From Phlegmacium glaucopus (taxonomy: Eukaryota; Basidiomycota; Agaricomycetes; Agaricales; Cortinariaceae): 64,000 nt of DNA. The notes beneath the pieces are model-generated. The model did not search any database. It was not told the DNA's origin and was given only the letters and a program-made list of their open reading frames with translations. Location: contig MU130621.1 of the NCBI GenBank assembly GCA_015039465.1, positions 249,387 to 313,386 of the forward strand. The letters are read 5' to 3'. The position numbers and the translations under genes are program-made. This document shows positions 1 through 11,288 of the stretch, in pieces. The number at the start of each line of letters is the position of its first letter. Positions within the stretch are counted from its first letter, which is position 1.

Positions 1-4
1 TCCG

Positions 5-375
5 GGTGCTAGCTAATCCATATAAGACCAGTATATCAAAGGGGGGCGGCTTCCTGTTGTGTTAGATGAACAGGTCACATTGTCAGTGGCATGCTCAACG
101 GAGAGATAATCTGATCTCGGCAGATATACATCCCTCAGGGATCGAAAGATCTACTTCTTTGCAGGTCCAATAGAACACGATGATTCAGCTTCATAATAAG
201 TAGCATGCGATAGCTGGGTCGAAAAAGGTCTCCGGCTCTTTCAAACCCGTGCTAATCCATATAGGATCAGTACATCGAAGGGCGGCTTCGCTTTGTATTA
301 GATGAAAAGGTCACATTGTCAGTGGCGTCCTTTGTAAACCGCAACGGAGAGATACATCCCATAGGGTTTAGAAAG
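5..375. repeat. imperfect tandem direct repeat, two units
   Basis: Two diverged copies of a roughly 130-140 bp unit lie about 243 bp apart. Both contain the words GCTAATCCATATA, a run of G before CGGCTTC, and GGTCACATTGTCAGTGGC, followed by AACGGAGAGATA and ACATCCC. The units begin near positions 5 and 248. No coding potential is convincing here, and the rest of 376-859 holds only the upstream region of the next gene. Confidence 0.7.
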
Positions 376-859
376 AGGTATGTTGAACGGAAGCCGCTAT
401 TATTGACAGACGCATACGGTGAAAAAAGAGGAAAACGGAATAGGACGAGGGAGGTCTCCTGCTCAAATTCTGCTGAAAAAAAGTTGAGCATTCGAAGTAA
501 CACAAGTCACATCTGTCAGTGTCACGTAATACCAATTTCAAGCGATTAGTCAGCCGGCATTTAATATTATTCTTTCCGGCGACCAACAATTCACGAGGCA
601 AAGGGTGCAACAGCTTGAATGAAACCATTGAGCTCACATCAAAGAACACAAGGTTCATCTCTTCTGTGCCAACGAGGTGACGAAAATGGGAATGGTCGAC
701 ACCGAAAAGTCATAAAGCCAACCATGTTTTGAGGAATATCCGCAGAACAAACCTAACAGTTCGTCATCGTCTCTGCTATACACAACTTCAACATTGTATA
801 CTAGCTGCTTGTTTTTTCACTGTCAATTTACTCACCCTCACTCTTTCTAGATCGTCAAT

Positions 860-1520
860 ATGGCTGGTGCCCTTATCCTCCACCTCAAGGTCGACATGGC
901 AGACTTAGATATTCTCAAGCAAGGCGGTTTCAATCTCTGCCTCACTAGGGACGTGAAGTATGGCGCGCAGGAACTAAAAGGAAATGTCGTCTTCTCTATG
1001 ATCCCGACCAAAGGCCTCGCCCCCACTATGGTACTCCGTTGGGAGGAGGAGAAGTTCCAAGTCTACGAAACTCTCCAGGTGAGTAAACACGTATTCGCTC
1101 GCTCATACCACTTGACTAAAATGTACAATCATGTAGCTTGGCGAGAAGGTCCAAGCCGGCACTATGATCGCCGACATTGAAGGAGGCCAGGAAGCCGACT
1201 TCGACAGAGCTGGCAATTACAAGCTCCATGGTGTCCCTGAGCCCGGCCAGCCGTTCCGCGTTGGGAACGGATGGCAGAATCAGGCCCACGTCGGGGTCAA
1301 AATCTATGATTACGGCACCTTCTTCATCTCACCCAAGGTTCCATTGCACTCGACGAGCGCTCTTCTCCCGAGGAAGAACTATGGCATCTTCTGGGACATG
1401 AAATTGGAAACCGACACCATTTTCGATCATACTTCAACTGAACCTTACCAGTTTAGCCACACAGACGACAGTCAGATTATGCTCGAATACAAGAATGGAG
1501 TCTGGAGCACTCTGAAGTAG
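860..1520 (+). CDS. uncharacterised fungal protein, about 200 aa
   Basis: I read two exons, 860-1078 and 1137-1520, joined over a 58-bp GTGAGT..TAG intron. The first exon is exactly 73 codons and the second continues in phase 0 to a TAG, giving about 200 residues. The N-terminus reads MAGALILHLKVDMADLDILK, without a signal peptide or membrane segment. The body is rich in aromatic and glycine residues (for example GNGWQNQ and YGIFWDMKLE), which suggests a compact beta-rich cytosolic protein, and it ends in NGVWSTLK. The layout (an LKxxGxxLCL N-terminus, then a late WxM segment before the end) resembles widespread fungal hypothetical proteins without assigned function. I do not recognise an enzyme motif. 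It is the only gene in the first 6 kb that looks undamaged. Confidence 0.75.
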
Positions 1521-2821
1521 TTGACTATGTCTATGGAGTCTTAACAAGCCATCGTGCAGGCAGTAGCTTGGAATTAATATGCTTTGAAATTTGTACTTCA
1601 TAAAGCGATGTCATTCAAGTGGCTATGTGATCATTACAAGTCTTCGCCTGGTCTTTGACAGTGAAGGTAGTGGTCAACTATCGAATAAAATCTGTGTGGT
1701 AAAGGAAAGAGGCACCAAGGAAAAATAGCTAAGCGCCGGGCCCGTGTCATAACTAGACATCGAAAAACGTTGTTACCCTTCAGAGTGTACGGTAGTTCCT
1801 TGTAAAGGTTGGAATATATTTGTTTTTAAATTTTATCAGAAGTTTGTTTTATGCGTATGGTGGGCCCACGCGGGTACACTGAAAGAAATCGGCAAATGAT
1901 GGTCATGTGAAGATCGACTCGGACAACTCTGGTTCACTGTTGGCAAAGCCATTAGAAATAATAAATACTACTATAATACTATTGCCAAGATTGACAACGT
2001 TCTTATCAGAGATATACTATCCACAGATGATCCATAAAAATCAGTTTTAAATTGATAGCGACTGCTGTACAAATGTATTTTCAGGTTGTGTTAGATACTG
2101 CCAGCAAATTATCGGTTTCTAACTTGAAGGCCGTCACCGGCATCGGTTCATCGTCGGAAGGATTAGTATAAATACGGATATCTTGGAGTCCGGGGAACGG
2201 CATCAACGAGAGCAACGTATGTGTCAAGGAACTTCCTTGCATTCTCCTCAGAGAATATATGGTTATTGAACTAAAGAATGACACGACCAGTCTTGCCATA
2301 GACATCGAGATGGAGCTCCTGAAGTTCGTCCTTGATTTTCGACAAGGGAAGGAAGCTTCGCACCTTTCATTTCAAGTTCCGAGATAGCGTCCATGTTCAT
2401 CCCATTGTAGGCAAATGAATACTTGAAGTACCTTGGGCGTCCCGATGGTCTGCGATCTCAGGGTTGATATCCTCATAAATTACGTCGCTATTTTCAGCGC
2501 CCTTGGATAGATCTGTCTTGAGACCGGTCAGATACTCCTGGAATGTTTGATTCGAGTCAATGGTTGTCTTGATTGGTAGGAAGGTGGTGAGAGGCTCAAT
2601 GATGTTGGATAGTTGAGCTGTGTTGCGCTGTGTGACAGCGGTACCCACAACCATCGTCTCTTGAGACGAATAATAGCATAAGAGGGTGTTGTAAACGGCA
2701 AAGAATCCTTCAGATGGAGTTGCGCCAACCTCATTCAGGAGGCTATGACATAGGGCTAGTGTGCTAGCATCCATAGTCGCCGCGATTTGGGTGAGATCTG
2801 ATAGTGGTTGCTCGGACGGTG

Positions 2822-4464
2822 GAGGTCTTTACACTCCCCCACGTCTTCCTGGAGGATTCCTGGTGGATTCCTACCTATTCCGGGAGGATTCCTGGAGGAT
2901 TCCGGGAGGAATTTTCTACCAGCCAATTCCCCCTGAAATTGACATTCCTGGCTCTTCCCAGTCCAGGAGGATTCCTGGTACACAATGAAATTGATACCAG
3001 GATTCCCGGAATTCCTTAGGAATCCCCAACACAGAATCCACCCGGAATCCACCTGGAATCCTGGGATCCACCCAGAATCCACCCGGAATCCTGGGAATTC
3101 CATCAACTCTTACTTTTAAATATTATTCAAAATTAAAAGAACCATATATAAGTCAATAGTAATTTAAATGTATATAAGTTAACTGTAATTTGTATATGTG
3201 TGGTGGCAATGCCTTGCCGCCATTCGAATTCCGAATTTTGTTCAGACCGCGAGGTATGGTCACGTGACCGCACTCCTCACAAATCAACAAACATCATTTC
3301 GTCTTCTCACAACTACCACAACAACCAGGATGATCAAGGACGACAAGACGGGTGGCGATGACGACCAACAACAACAATGAGCAACAACAACAACGAGGAG
3401 GGGTAACAACGAGGAGAGGTAACAACGACGAGGGGTAACAACGACGAGGGGTAACCACCACCACCACTACCACCGACAACCACAACAACAACAACAACCA
3501 TGGCCACAACGGCCGCAACAACGACGACGACGACCCCCCCTCACTTGGGGGGGGTTGTTTTATTTTTATTGATATATTACAATGACAACAGCACACGGAC
3601 AACGACAACGACATGTGAACGACAACCAGCACGACGACGACGACCCCCCCTCACTGGGGGGGTTTTTATTTTTTATTTTTTATTCTAGTACACTACATGG
3701 ACGATGACCGCAACGACCACCACCACGCACCACCACCACCATGCACCACCACCACCACACACAACAACCACGTACGACAACGACGACCCCCCCCCCTCAC
3801 TGGGGTTTTTTAATTTTTATTAGCAAGGTGACGACACATGAATGACGGCCGCGACGACGACCAGCACGGACGACGACACCCCCCCTCACCGGGGGGTCTT
3901 TTTTAATTTTTTTGTTCTTTATTTTAATTGACTACGACGACATGTGCAAACGATGACGAACCCCCCTTCATGGGGGTTTTATATATATATATTTATTACG
4001 ATCGACAACCCCCTCATGGGGGTACATTTTTAGTTTTGTTAATAGGTTATTAATAAGTGAATAATATATTATTAATGTGAATTTGTATTTATATAATTTT
4101 CAATATATATCTAACAATCAAAAGTCAAAAAAAAATCAAGGAAAAATTAAATTAAATAAAACAAGTCAATAACTTGGCTGATTTCACCAGAATTCCACCA
4201 GGAACTCACCAGGAATCCACCAGGAATCCACCAGGAATACCAGGAATACTAGGAATACCAGGAATACCAGGAATCCACCAGGAATTAACAAGGAATCCAC
4301 CAGGAATTAGATAGGAATCCCAGGAATCCACCCGGAATCCACCCGGAATCCGTGAGGAATTTTCTCATTTACCAGGAATTCCTGGATTCCTGGAGGATTC
4401 CTCCAGGATTCCGGGCAGTCCGGGCGGATTCCTGGAGGAAGACGTGGGGGAGTGTAAAGTTCAG
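2822..4464. mobile_element. non-autonomous hAT-like DNA transposon, element 1
   Basis: The element is flanked by the 8-bp direct repeat GGACGGTG (2814-2821 and 4465-4472). The corresponding place in the undamaged paralogue (near 37630) has one copy, so this is an insertion with target duplication. Near-terminal inverted repeats share CTTTACACTCCCCCACGTCT at both ends, starting about 5 bp in. Subterminal regions are packed with GGATTCCTGG/CCAGGAATCC repeats. The middle contains CAACGACGA-type microsatellites and C-run/G-run hairpins. It has no transposase. An 8-bp target duplication fits the hAT superfamily, but with no transposase the assignment is tentative. Confidence 0.85.
3533..4024. repeat. 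array of C-run/G-run hairpins followed by T-runs
   Basis: At least six copies of a CCCCCCTCACTGGGGGG-type hairpin occur here, near 3533, 3645, 3787, 3882, 3959 and 4010. Each is followed by a T-rich tract and separated by CGACGAC/CAACAAC microsatellite. Similar hairpins recur in element 2 near 12092, and more weakly near 12985. They resemble intrinsic terminators in form only; this is a eukaryotic transposon interior. Confidence 0.7.
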
Positions 4465-6658
4465 GGACGGTGTCGAAGACATAACGTATGTTGGTTGTAC
4501 ATCTTTCAGGGTCTCATTCCAGAATTCGCGCCGCTGCGTTTGTATCTCGGCGCGATGATCGGAGATTTGGAAAAGCCAGTCACTGAAATCGGAAAAATGC
4601 ATGTCTTGAAGATCGAGACTGTCGAGACCTTTGTGATACAACATGAACAGCTCGTAGAATATTAAGCCAAGGGAAGCTTGGTCCATTACGCTGTGAATAC
4701 TCTGTTAGACTGGAGAAAGGTATGGTGAAGGAACGACATACATCTGGTGGGAGATGAAATTGATGCTCCACTCATCACTGCCAAGATTGAAGACAGTCAC
4801 TCTGAAAAGGGGTAGCTTTTCAAGCTTGAGATCCAATTCTTCACACACGCCTAATGATATCTCGTATGCCTTTCGTTCCAACATTGGCTTCAGCCTTGAG
4901 ATCAACTACACTAATCTCGAAGTCCAGGAATGGGTACACGCATTGCTCAAGCCTTCCTTGATTTAAAAAGAAGGCAGTGCTGAGGGCGCCGTGACGCTGA
5001 ATGACTTCAGCGACGACATTTAATCGCACTGCACCGATGATTAGTGCTTGGTCAGTCTCTCCGAGTTTAATAGCATTCATAGCTATATGCATAGCTGTCG
5101 CAGAAGACGAGCAAGCTAATCGTTTAATGAACTAATGGATCAAGTACTCGTTCTAAAAGAATCCAAATCCTAACTTTGGTATTTTACTTACCAGTATCTA
5201 TCATCAGAGGGCCCACGCAAGTCGAAAGTGAATGACACCCGGTTGGATCGAAGGGTAGCGATCACCGTTTACAAGCTCAGAGGCTGATATCAAAAGTTGG
5301 CTTATGTAGACGCTGGTGTTAGAACCTCTGTAGTCAATTCCAGAGTCTAAAAGAGTCTATAGGGAGGGATGGGCAAGAATACAGATTGAAATATGACGGC
5401 ACCAACCAGATGAGCGACTTTTAGAATAAGACGCGAAGATGGGTCAAGCTGTTGTGCTTCATCGATAATCCGAACTCGTGAGTGTCAAACTGATTGGTAT
5501 CTTTGATAAACCCACACATATAGATGTTATACTTTCCTGGTTCATCGGCGGTCTCAATGATCACGTTTGAGCCGAAGACGAGATATGAGTGACATGTGGC
5601 GTACTACTTCTCCATTCTTTATGATCTCATCTATCAGGAAGTTCAGACATCCCGTCGCTCTAAAATCAGGTCAAACATGAGCCATGTGTACTGAATAGTA
5701 CCTGGATGCTTGCTTTGTTGCGAAGAAATTCATAGGATAATTCCTTTGTATCGGAACCCCCAGGAAGCCTACATCCTATACCGACAATCGACAGGAGACT
5801 GGGCAGACATAGTTTTTCAAAAAGTTCCCTGGAGCAGATGCTCAGGAGTATAAGATGCAACAGAGCTGTCGGTATGGCAAATCTTGTACCGCCAAAGGAT
5901 CGTGAGGACCAAATCCTAGGTTAGCAGTGAGTAATGGAAGGGTTTGAATAAACCAACAGGCGACTTACGTGTTTTTGACGCCACACTATTATTACGAGTC
6001 CTATTTATAGGACTCGTTCTTTTATGGAGCGGTCTCCACCAGGATTTTGTTGACGCTTAATGCGCCGGCAAACACCCAATTCTATTTTTCCCACGGTCAT
6101 CGCCATTGTTCCATTTTCCCCCTCAACGCGTCTACTAATGAGCGATTTCGAGAAGCGGCATGTAAGTCGGTTATGGAGGGGCTCGTAAGTGCCATGCAAG
6201 CAATGGCCCTCAGGCTATGTTAACAAATTAAGATGAGGCTTTCCAGCTACACTCTGTAACACCTGCCAGTTGCCTGCTAGTATCGTTGACGGCACTAATG
6301 ATCCCAGTTCATTCGCTATTCAACCGATTCAACGCCACCCCAGATGTGAAGAGTCCGAAACAAAAGAGTCACAGGGAATAAAGTTGTCCGGTTGGACAAA
6401 AATCGCAAGGAGTATCATGCTAGGAAATGCATCTATTACTTGGTCTGTCACTGTCACGTCAGAGAACAAGCAGACCCACGCGGGGCTCTTGGACGCCAGG
6501 TCACAATAATATTCGTGACGCCGGCCCACCCCTTAGGGGCGGTCACAATCCTGATGTGACCCCACTGACGCTGAGGTGACCTCCGCCGGTATTCCTCCTC
6601 CCTCTACGCTACCGTCCGCCTTATTTATTATTTATTCTATAATATAACTTATGACTGC

Positions 6659-9600
6659 ATGTCTATCCCAATGAACGACACTCTCGATAATGCCCAGGAA
6701 CGGCCGTCAACGAACAAGCAGCTGCCGACGACGGATCCATCAACTCCTGTCAACCATGTGTCCGAAACGGACATCGACCCTGCTCTTCTGCATGCGGCGT
6801 GCATCCCCACACAAACCCCATCCGGGGAACGAATTCCCAGGGAGCAGTTTGAAGCCCAGCTGTGAGTCCCATCACCGTGCCCTTCCCAGCGTCTCTCATT
6901 TGTATTCTGACTGAAACCTACGACTGCGACTGTGCTCTAGCAAACGCATAACCCGCCGGCGACCACTTCTCAATGCATGCAAGCATTTCGAAATCCGATT
7001 TGCGAATCGTGCAAATCTGGAATGGCTGCGGGCAGCACTTGTTCGTCATTGGTGAGTGCTCATCTGTCGCCATGCTGAATGTCTGTCTTCGTGAGCGCAG
7101 TGACTGACTCCGTTGCCAAGGTACAACAACAGTGAGGATCCATCGCTAGTGCTACCCTCAGCACCGGGAATCACCAGCTCTGCTAAATCCCTGCTGGCAT
7201 GCTCAACAGCTGCACCGCAGATGGTTGCTCATGAAGAAACCTTACGACAATTGCCGCTACCGCTAGCATGCCGGTCTGCAATCGATGACATCGACGACGA
7301 CGATACCTTGATCGATCAGTACGATGTGAGTGGTGGGATCGGGCACCAGATTTTTGGTGCATTGGATACCGGAGGCCTGGAAGATGTTGGTGAGGACGAG
7401 GACGAGGAGTTGGATCTTGAAGATGGGGGTAAGTGTTTGATTCAAACATCCGCCACATATAATCACTCATGTGGTTTCCGCTAGATAACTTTAAGCAATA
7501 CCAAACCCAAGTTCGTGTATCGGCGGCACAAAGATGGGAGGCAAATCGTCGTGCTGGTGGTCGAAAGACTCAGAAATCTGTGGTCAAGTCATGGAATGTA
7601 GGCCTCCGTTTTATTTTATCTTACATTCCTAGTGCAAGTGTTCTGTCTGACCGTCGTTGCTTCTCAAAGATTTTCCTTCGGCATGCTCTTGAGGCAGGAA
7701 GAGTACGTGACGACATTGTTGATGAACACTCCCTGTTGCTGTTCATCGACTTCTCGGCCAACCGCTGCAGGCGAGACCGTCGTGGAGAATACATCCCAAA
7801 CACTCGCGTTGGTGCTGTGCGTACCTGCCTTTCTCCCTATCATTCTCAGTTACTGACCCCTCTGCTGCTAGTCTCAGATAAAGAAGGAATTCTTTGGTGC
7901 GCTTCGCATTCGGAAGGAGCAAGACGCACAGGATCCATCTCTTGCAACAGCGCGGCCTGCAACAACGGTCCATGTTTACGATGCTGTCAAGACGAGGATG
8001 GATGAGGCACTGCGTGAGGCACGTGAGTAAGTACTTCTACCTCTCCACCCCCCAGCCTGCCCTCACGGAACTTAAAGGGGCCTGATCCCTGCAGATGATG
8101 CGCCCGACATTGTGGCCAATACATTTCTTGCTCAGCTCTCCGATGAGAAGTTGATGGCCATCCGATATGGCTTTCTTGACCACCGTGAACGTAGGTAATC
8201 GGAAACTTCGTATCTCTGGTCAGACCCTTCTAAGCATCTCAGCAGTCAAATCAACTATAAACGGACACCTCGCTTGGACAATGATGAATGCAAGTGGAAA
8301 TCGTGGAGACGATATACGAGCGCTTCGTTTGTGTGAAATGCAACCATATGAGTTTCTTCACCCCAACGATGATACGGCCGTCTTTGCGGTGCTTGGCCTC
8401 CAGTCCGATCAAGAGCACAAAGCACGATCCAAGGCAATGCGAACGGTATGTGGATCAATTTGTGGGTTTGCTTTTCTGATGTAACCGTCTTGCAGACAAT
8501 CAACCCAACCTACACCTGCTTCATAGCCCACAGAGATCCAGAGATGTGTCTGATTGGTGCTCTAGCCTTTTTCTTACATTATTTACACGATGTTGTCCGG
8601 ATCGAGGAGAAGTATGATGTGGACTATACCTCAAATAAATCATGGCGAGCTGTAAGGGTTCATTTTGCCTCTACAAGTTCCAATGTAGCTAATGTGTTTA
8701 AAGATCAGACTCCTCCACGGCTCATCTGCCTTGGTACAGTATAACGAGACCGCGCTCCAAAACCTCTTTGTCCAGTCATATAAGAAAGCTGGAGTTGAAA
8801 GTCGAATCAAGGTCCATTTAGCACGTCATATGCTTGGGTATCACCAGGAGAAGATGGGGTATGTGCGAGCAATGTCAGGAGGAGGATCAGAAAGCTGTTG
8901 CTAACCTGGGATTCATCTAGCGTTCAAGCTGATCAAACATCAAAGCTCGGGTGGTCGCGTGATACATACATGAATACATATGCGCCTTCTTTGCCAAAAC
9001 AGGTCCGTTTGTTTAACCCCTTCTATGACTCTATCGACCTTACCATCAGCATCTAAGGCCATCCTCGGAGCACATGGCTACAAACTCCATGAGAGCTACA
9101 ACCCAAGATGGCGGAAAATCATCGTTCCTGAGCCGTTCCTGAAGCTGGTTTGTCCTGAAGCAGAAGAGCGAGTGAAATTGGTTGAAGGTAAGATATTGTT
9201 TCACAAAAAAAAGAGGTCATGTTTCAGGCTGACAGGGGACGGATAATACAGGCAAAGACAAACTGGTTGGAGCTACAAATTATTGGAAAATGGTCATCTT
9301 GCTTCGTCCATACTTGTTCCAGGTGCGATACTCTATTTTGCCTTGACCACCCGCTCTCGCTCTACTCTACTCGATTGACTTAGTAAGTGCTTAGGCCGCC
9401 GCAGCTATATTCCAAGCCCGGCCAAACTCATCGCTGTTCCGCCTACCGGCACTGTCAAAACCAGAAGTGCAGGCATGGATGAAGGACACATTTCCGATAC
9501 AGCTTGAGCTCGAAAACGCGTTAGCTAGAGACCCCATCAGCCTGGAGCGGATCCAGAACGACGTCCTTCCTCAAGCGCTTGAACAAATCCGACAACAATC

Positions 9601-10841
9601 TGCTCTGCAGAGAGATTCGATTGTGATGCTCGAGTCGCAGGTGACAGAGATAGCAGCTATTCTCAGACGCCGAACATCTCAGTGGACGCCTGCGAAGGCA
9701 CATTGTGTTCGTAACAACAGTAACAGTGCCACACCACCAGCAGCGATGCAGGTGGTTGCACGGCAGCTGGTATTTGACGGTATCGCACACAGAGAGTTGT
9801 TGTCACCCGAGTCATTGTCACCACCACCACCTTTACATGCCATGTCATCTGCCATGTTGTCACCCGTGCTTGCAGAACCATTCAATGAGTCACAGCATGT
9901 AGAGCGTGCAGCCGAAGATACTGGCATGTATTTTGCAGAGGATGAGTCACTCCGTGGCTTTATCGTCCCATCACCAAGGAGTAACCACAGTCCACGACCG
10001 AGAACTGCAGTGGACCTCGTCCTGCCCCCGCTGATCGCGTTCAGGGCACCAGGTAAGTTTACTGGCCCTCTGGTTTGCGTTTTCATTCTCATCTTTGAAC
10101 ATCTCTCAGGTGATGATCTAATCCCAATGGCGCCAATTTTTGGAACGGAGTCTGTTCAGTGGTCTGCAGTATTTGGGAAAATAAGGCAGACCGAATGCCT
10201 CTGGGATGCTTGGAGGCCATCAGGCAGCCTTGACGAGAAGTCGCTAAAGGAAATTTGGGATTGCTACAATATCGGTGAGGCCGTCTTCGACACGACCAAC
10301 AACCAGACCGGCGTGAAACCCCCTCTCCGGCTTGTCGAACAGCACTTCCAAGCACAATGGCGCCAAACATCAACAGTAAGTAAGATATCATATCTTATTC
10401 ATGTGAGATATGCTACTACTAGTAACACACCACACCATCCAGGCCCGAAAGGCCTGGCAGCGCTTTCGTGAGATACCAGAATGGATCGACGGTAAAATCA
10501 AGTCACAAGGTGTTACAGCGGACGACGCAATTCACCAACTTGAAGGCATGCGGCTCTTGCCCGGTAAGGTGGTGCCATGTAGCATGAATGCGCTCTCGAC
10601 CATGATCGCAAACCAACGCAAAGAGGTAGGTAACCCTAGGTTCAAATTTGTTGAATTGAATTGAACTGATCTAAGTAATACCAATGCGCTGTTGTTGCTG
10701 TCTGTCTACGTGTAGGCTGCAGCATGTGGTGGTTCACAAGTGCCACTGGCACCAGCAACATCGTTGACCACCAATGGAAGGAAACGCAGGGCACCTACAG
10801 TTGGGGGGCGACCTAAACCAAAACGGCACCAGGTGTTGTAG
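6659..10841 (+). CDS. Crypton-type tyrosine recombinase with GCR1_C-like C-terminus
   Basis: A multi-exon gene starting MSIPMNDTLD and ending at a TAG at 10839-10841. Consecutive exons can be joined without a stop. The central part has the tyrosine recombinase signature: an arginine in NRGDDIRAL near 8310, the HxxR motif as HLAR near 8813, a conserved GW after it, and a candidate nucleophilic tyrosine in DTYMNTYAP near 8965. Downstream is a glutamine-rich helical stretch around 9550-9660. A C-terminal domain (ARKAWQRFREIPEWIDG, near 10441) resembles the GCR1_C DNA-binding domain common in basidiomycete Crypton proteins. The tail GRKRRAPTVGGRPKPKRH is very basic and probably a nuclear signal. 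Cryptons cut and rejoin DNA through a covalent tyrosine intermediate and lack terminal inverted repeats; I could not place the element ends. Alternative: an Ndc10-like DNA-binding protein without recombinase activity. Confidence 0.8.
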
Positions 10842-11288
10842 TTTTGGCAGGTCGAACTCGAAGTAAAGTTATTAGTTATTTCTGAGCATATCGTATTTGA
10901 TTGAGTACATTTGATTATTTGATTTGTATCACTCTAGCCCTCTTTTGACGAGCCAAGGGCAGAGAGAGGATGTCTTAAGTTTCACCCTCTCTCCCCTCAA
11001 CAGGGCATGAACCAGCTCAGCGGCCACACAGCGCGGAGTCAGAAAGGTGCCGCCGGCACATCGGGGGCCACACCAACACACTGTGACTGCCGCTCGCCGC
11101 CGTCTTGGTCCCTGCTGTGACCTCGGAGGCCCTTGGAGGCGCTGGCAAGCTGAGGGGAGCGCAGCAGGAGGCCACGATCACCTGCATGCCACACGGTCAC
11201 ACACATGCCGAGGTTCGGCAGCACCGCCACCCAGTGGGGATGCCGTCACCGGGTCACAGCCAATCCGCCTGAGAACATTCATCCTCAG
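10842..11288. other. Crypton 3' flank, no gene
   Basis: GC-rich sequence with no convincing ORF. Several GTCACA/TGTGAC words occur here (for example near 11086, 11120 and 11256) and also in the Crypton 5' flank at 6490-6590. They might be recombinase sites, but no exact end repeat was found. Confidence 0.4.

Larger units (their letters stand above)
2081..5810 (-). pseudogene. highly reducing polyketide synthase pseudogene (copy A)
   Basis: This is a decayed copy of the synthase at 36877-46164. The start region (ATG at 5810) matches the first exons of the ketosynthase, and the 3' end matches the C-terminal condensation (CON) domain to the same final residues SNTT. Near 5015-5020 the sequence passes directly from CON-domain sequence to ketosynthase sequence. 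All of the acyltransferase, dehydratase, ER, KR and ACP region (about 7.1 kb in the intact copy) is therefore missing. A 2-bp deletion shifts the frame within the first ten codons (CCTGTCGATT versus CCTGTCGCGATT). A 1.64-kb transposon sits in the CON exon at 2822-4464. It cannot encode a working synthase. Confidence 0.9.

Noticed and set aside
316..658. Short overlapping frames on both strands near the left edge
   Set aside because: No start context, splice continuity or recognisable domain. They overlap repeat sequence.
3533..3670. Bacterial rho-independent terminators
   Set aside because: The shape fits, but the sequence is fungal and no bacterial gene is near. Kept only as a structural repeat.
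3294..3688. Low-complexity frames of 60-112 codons
   Set aside because: Products of CAACAAC/CGACGAC microsatellite inside a non-autonomous transposon.
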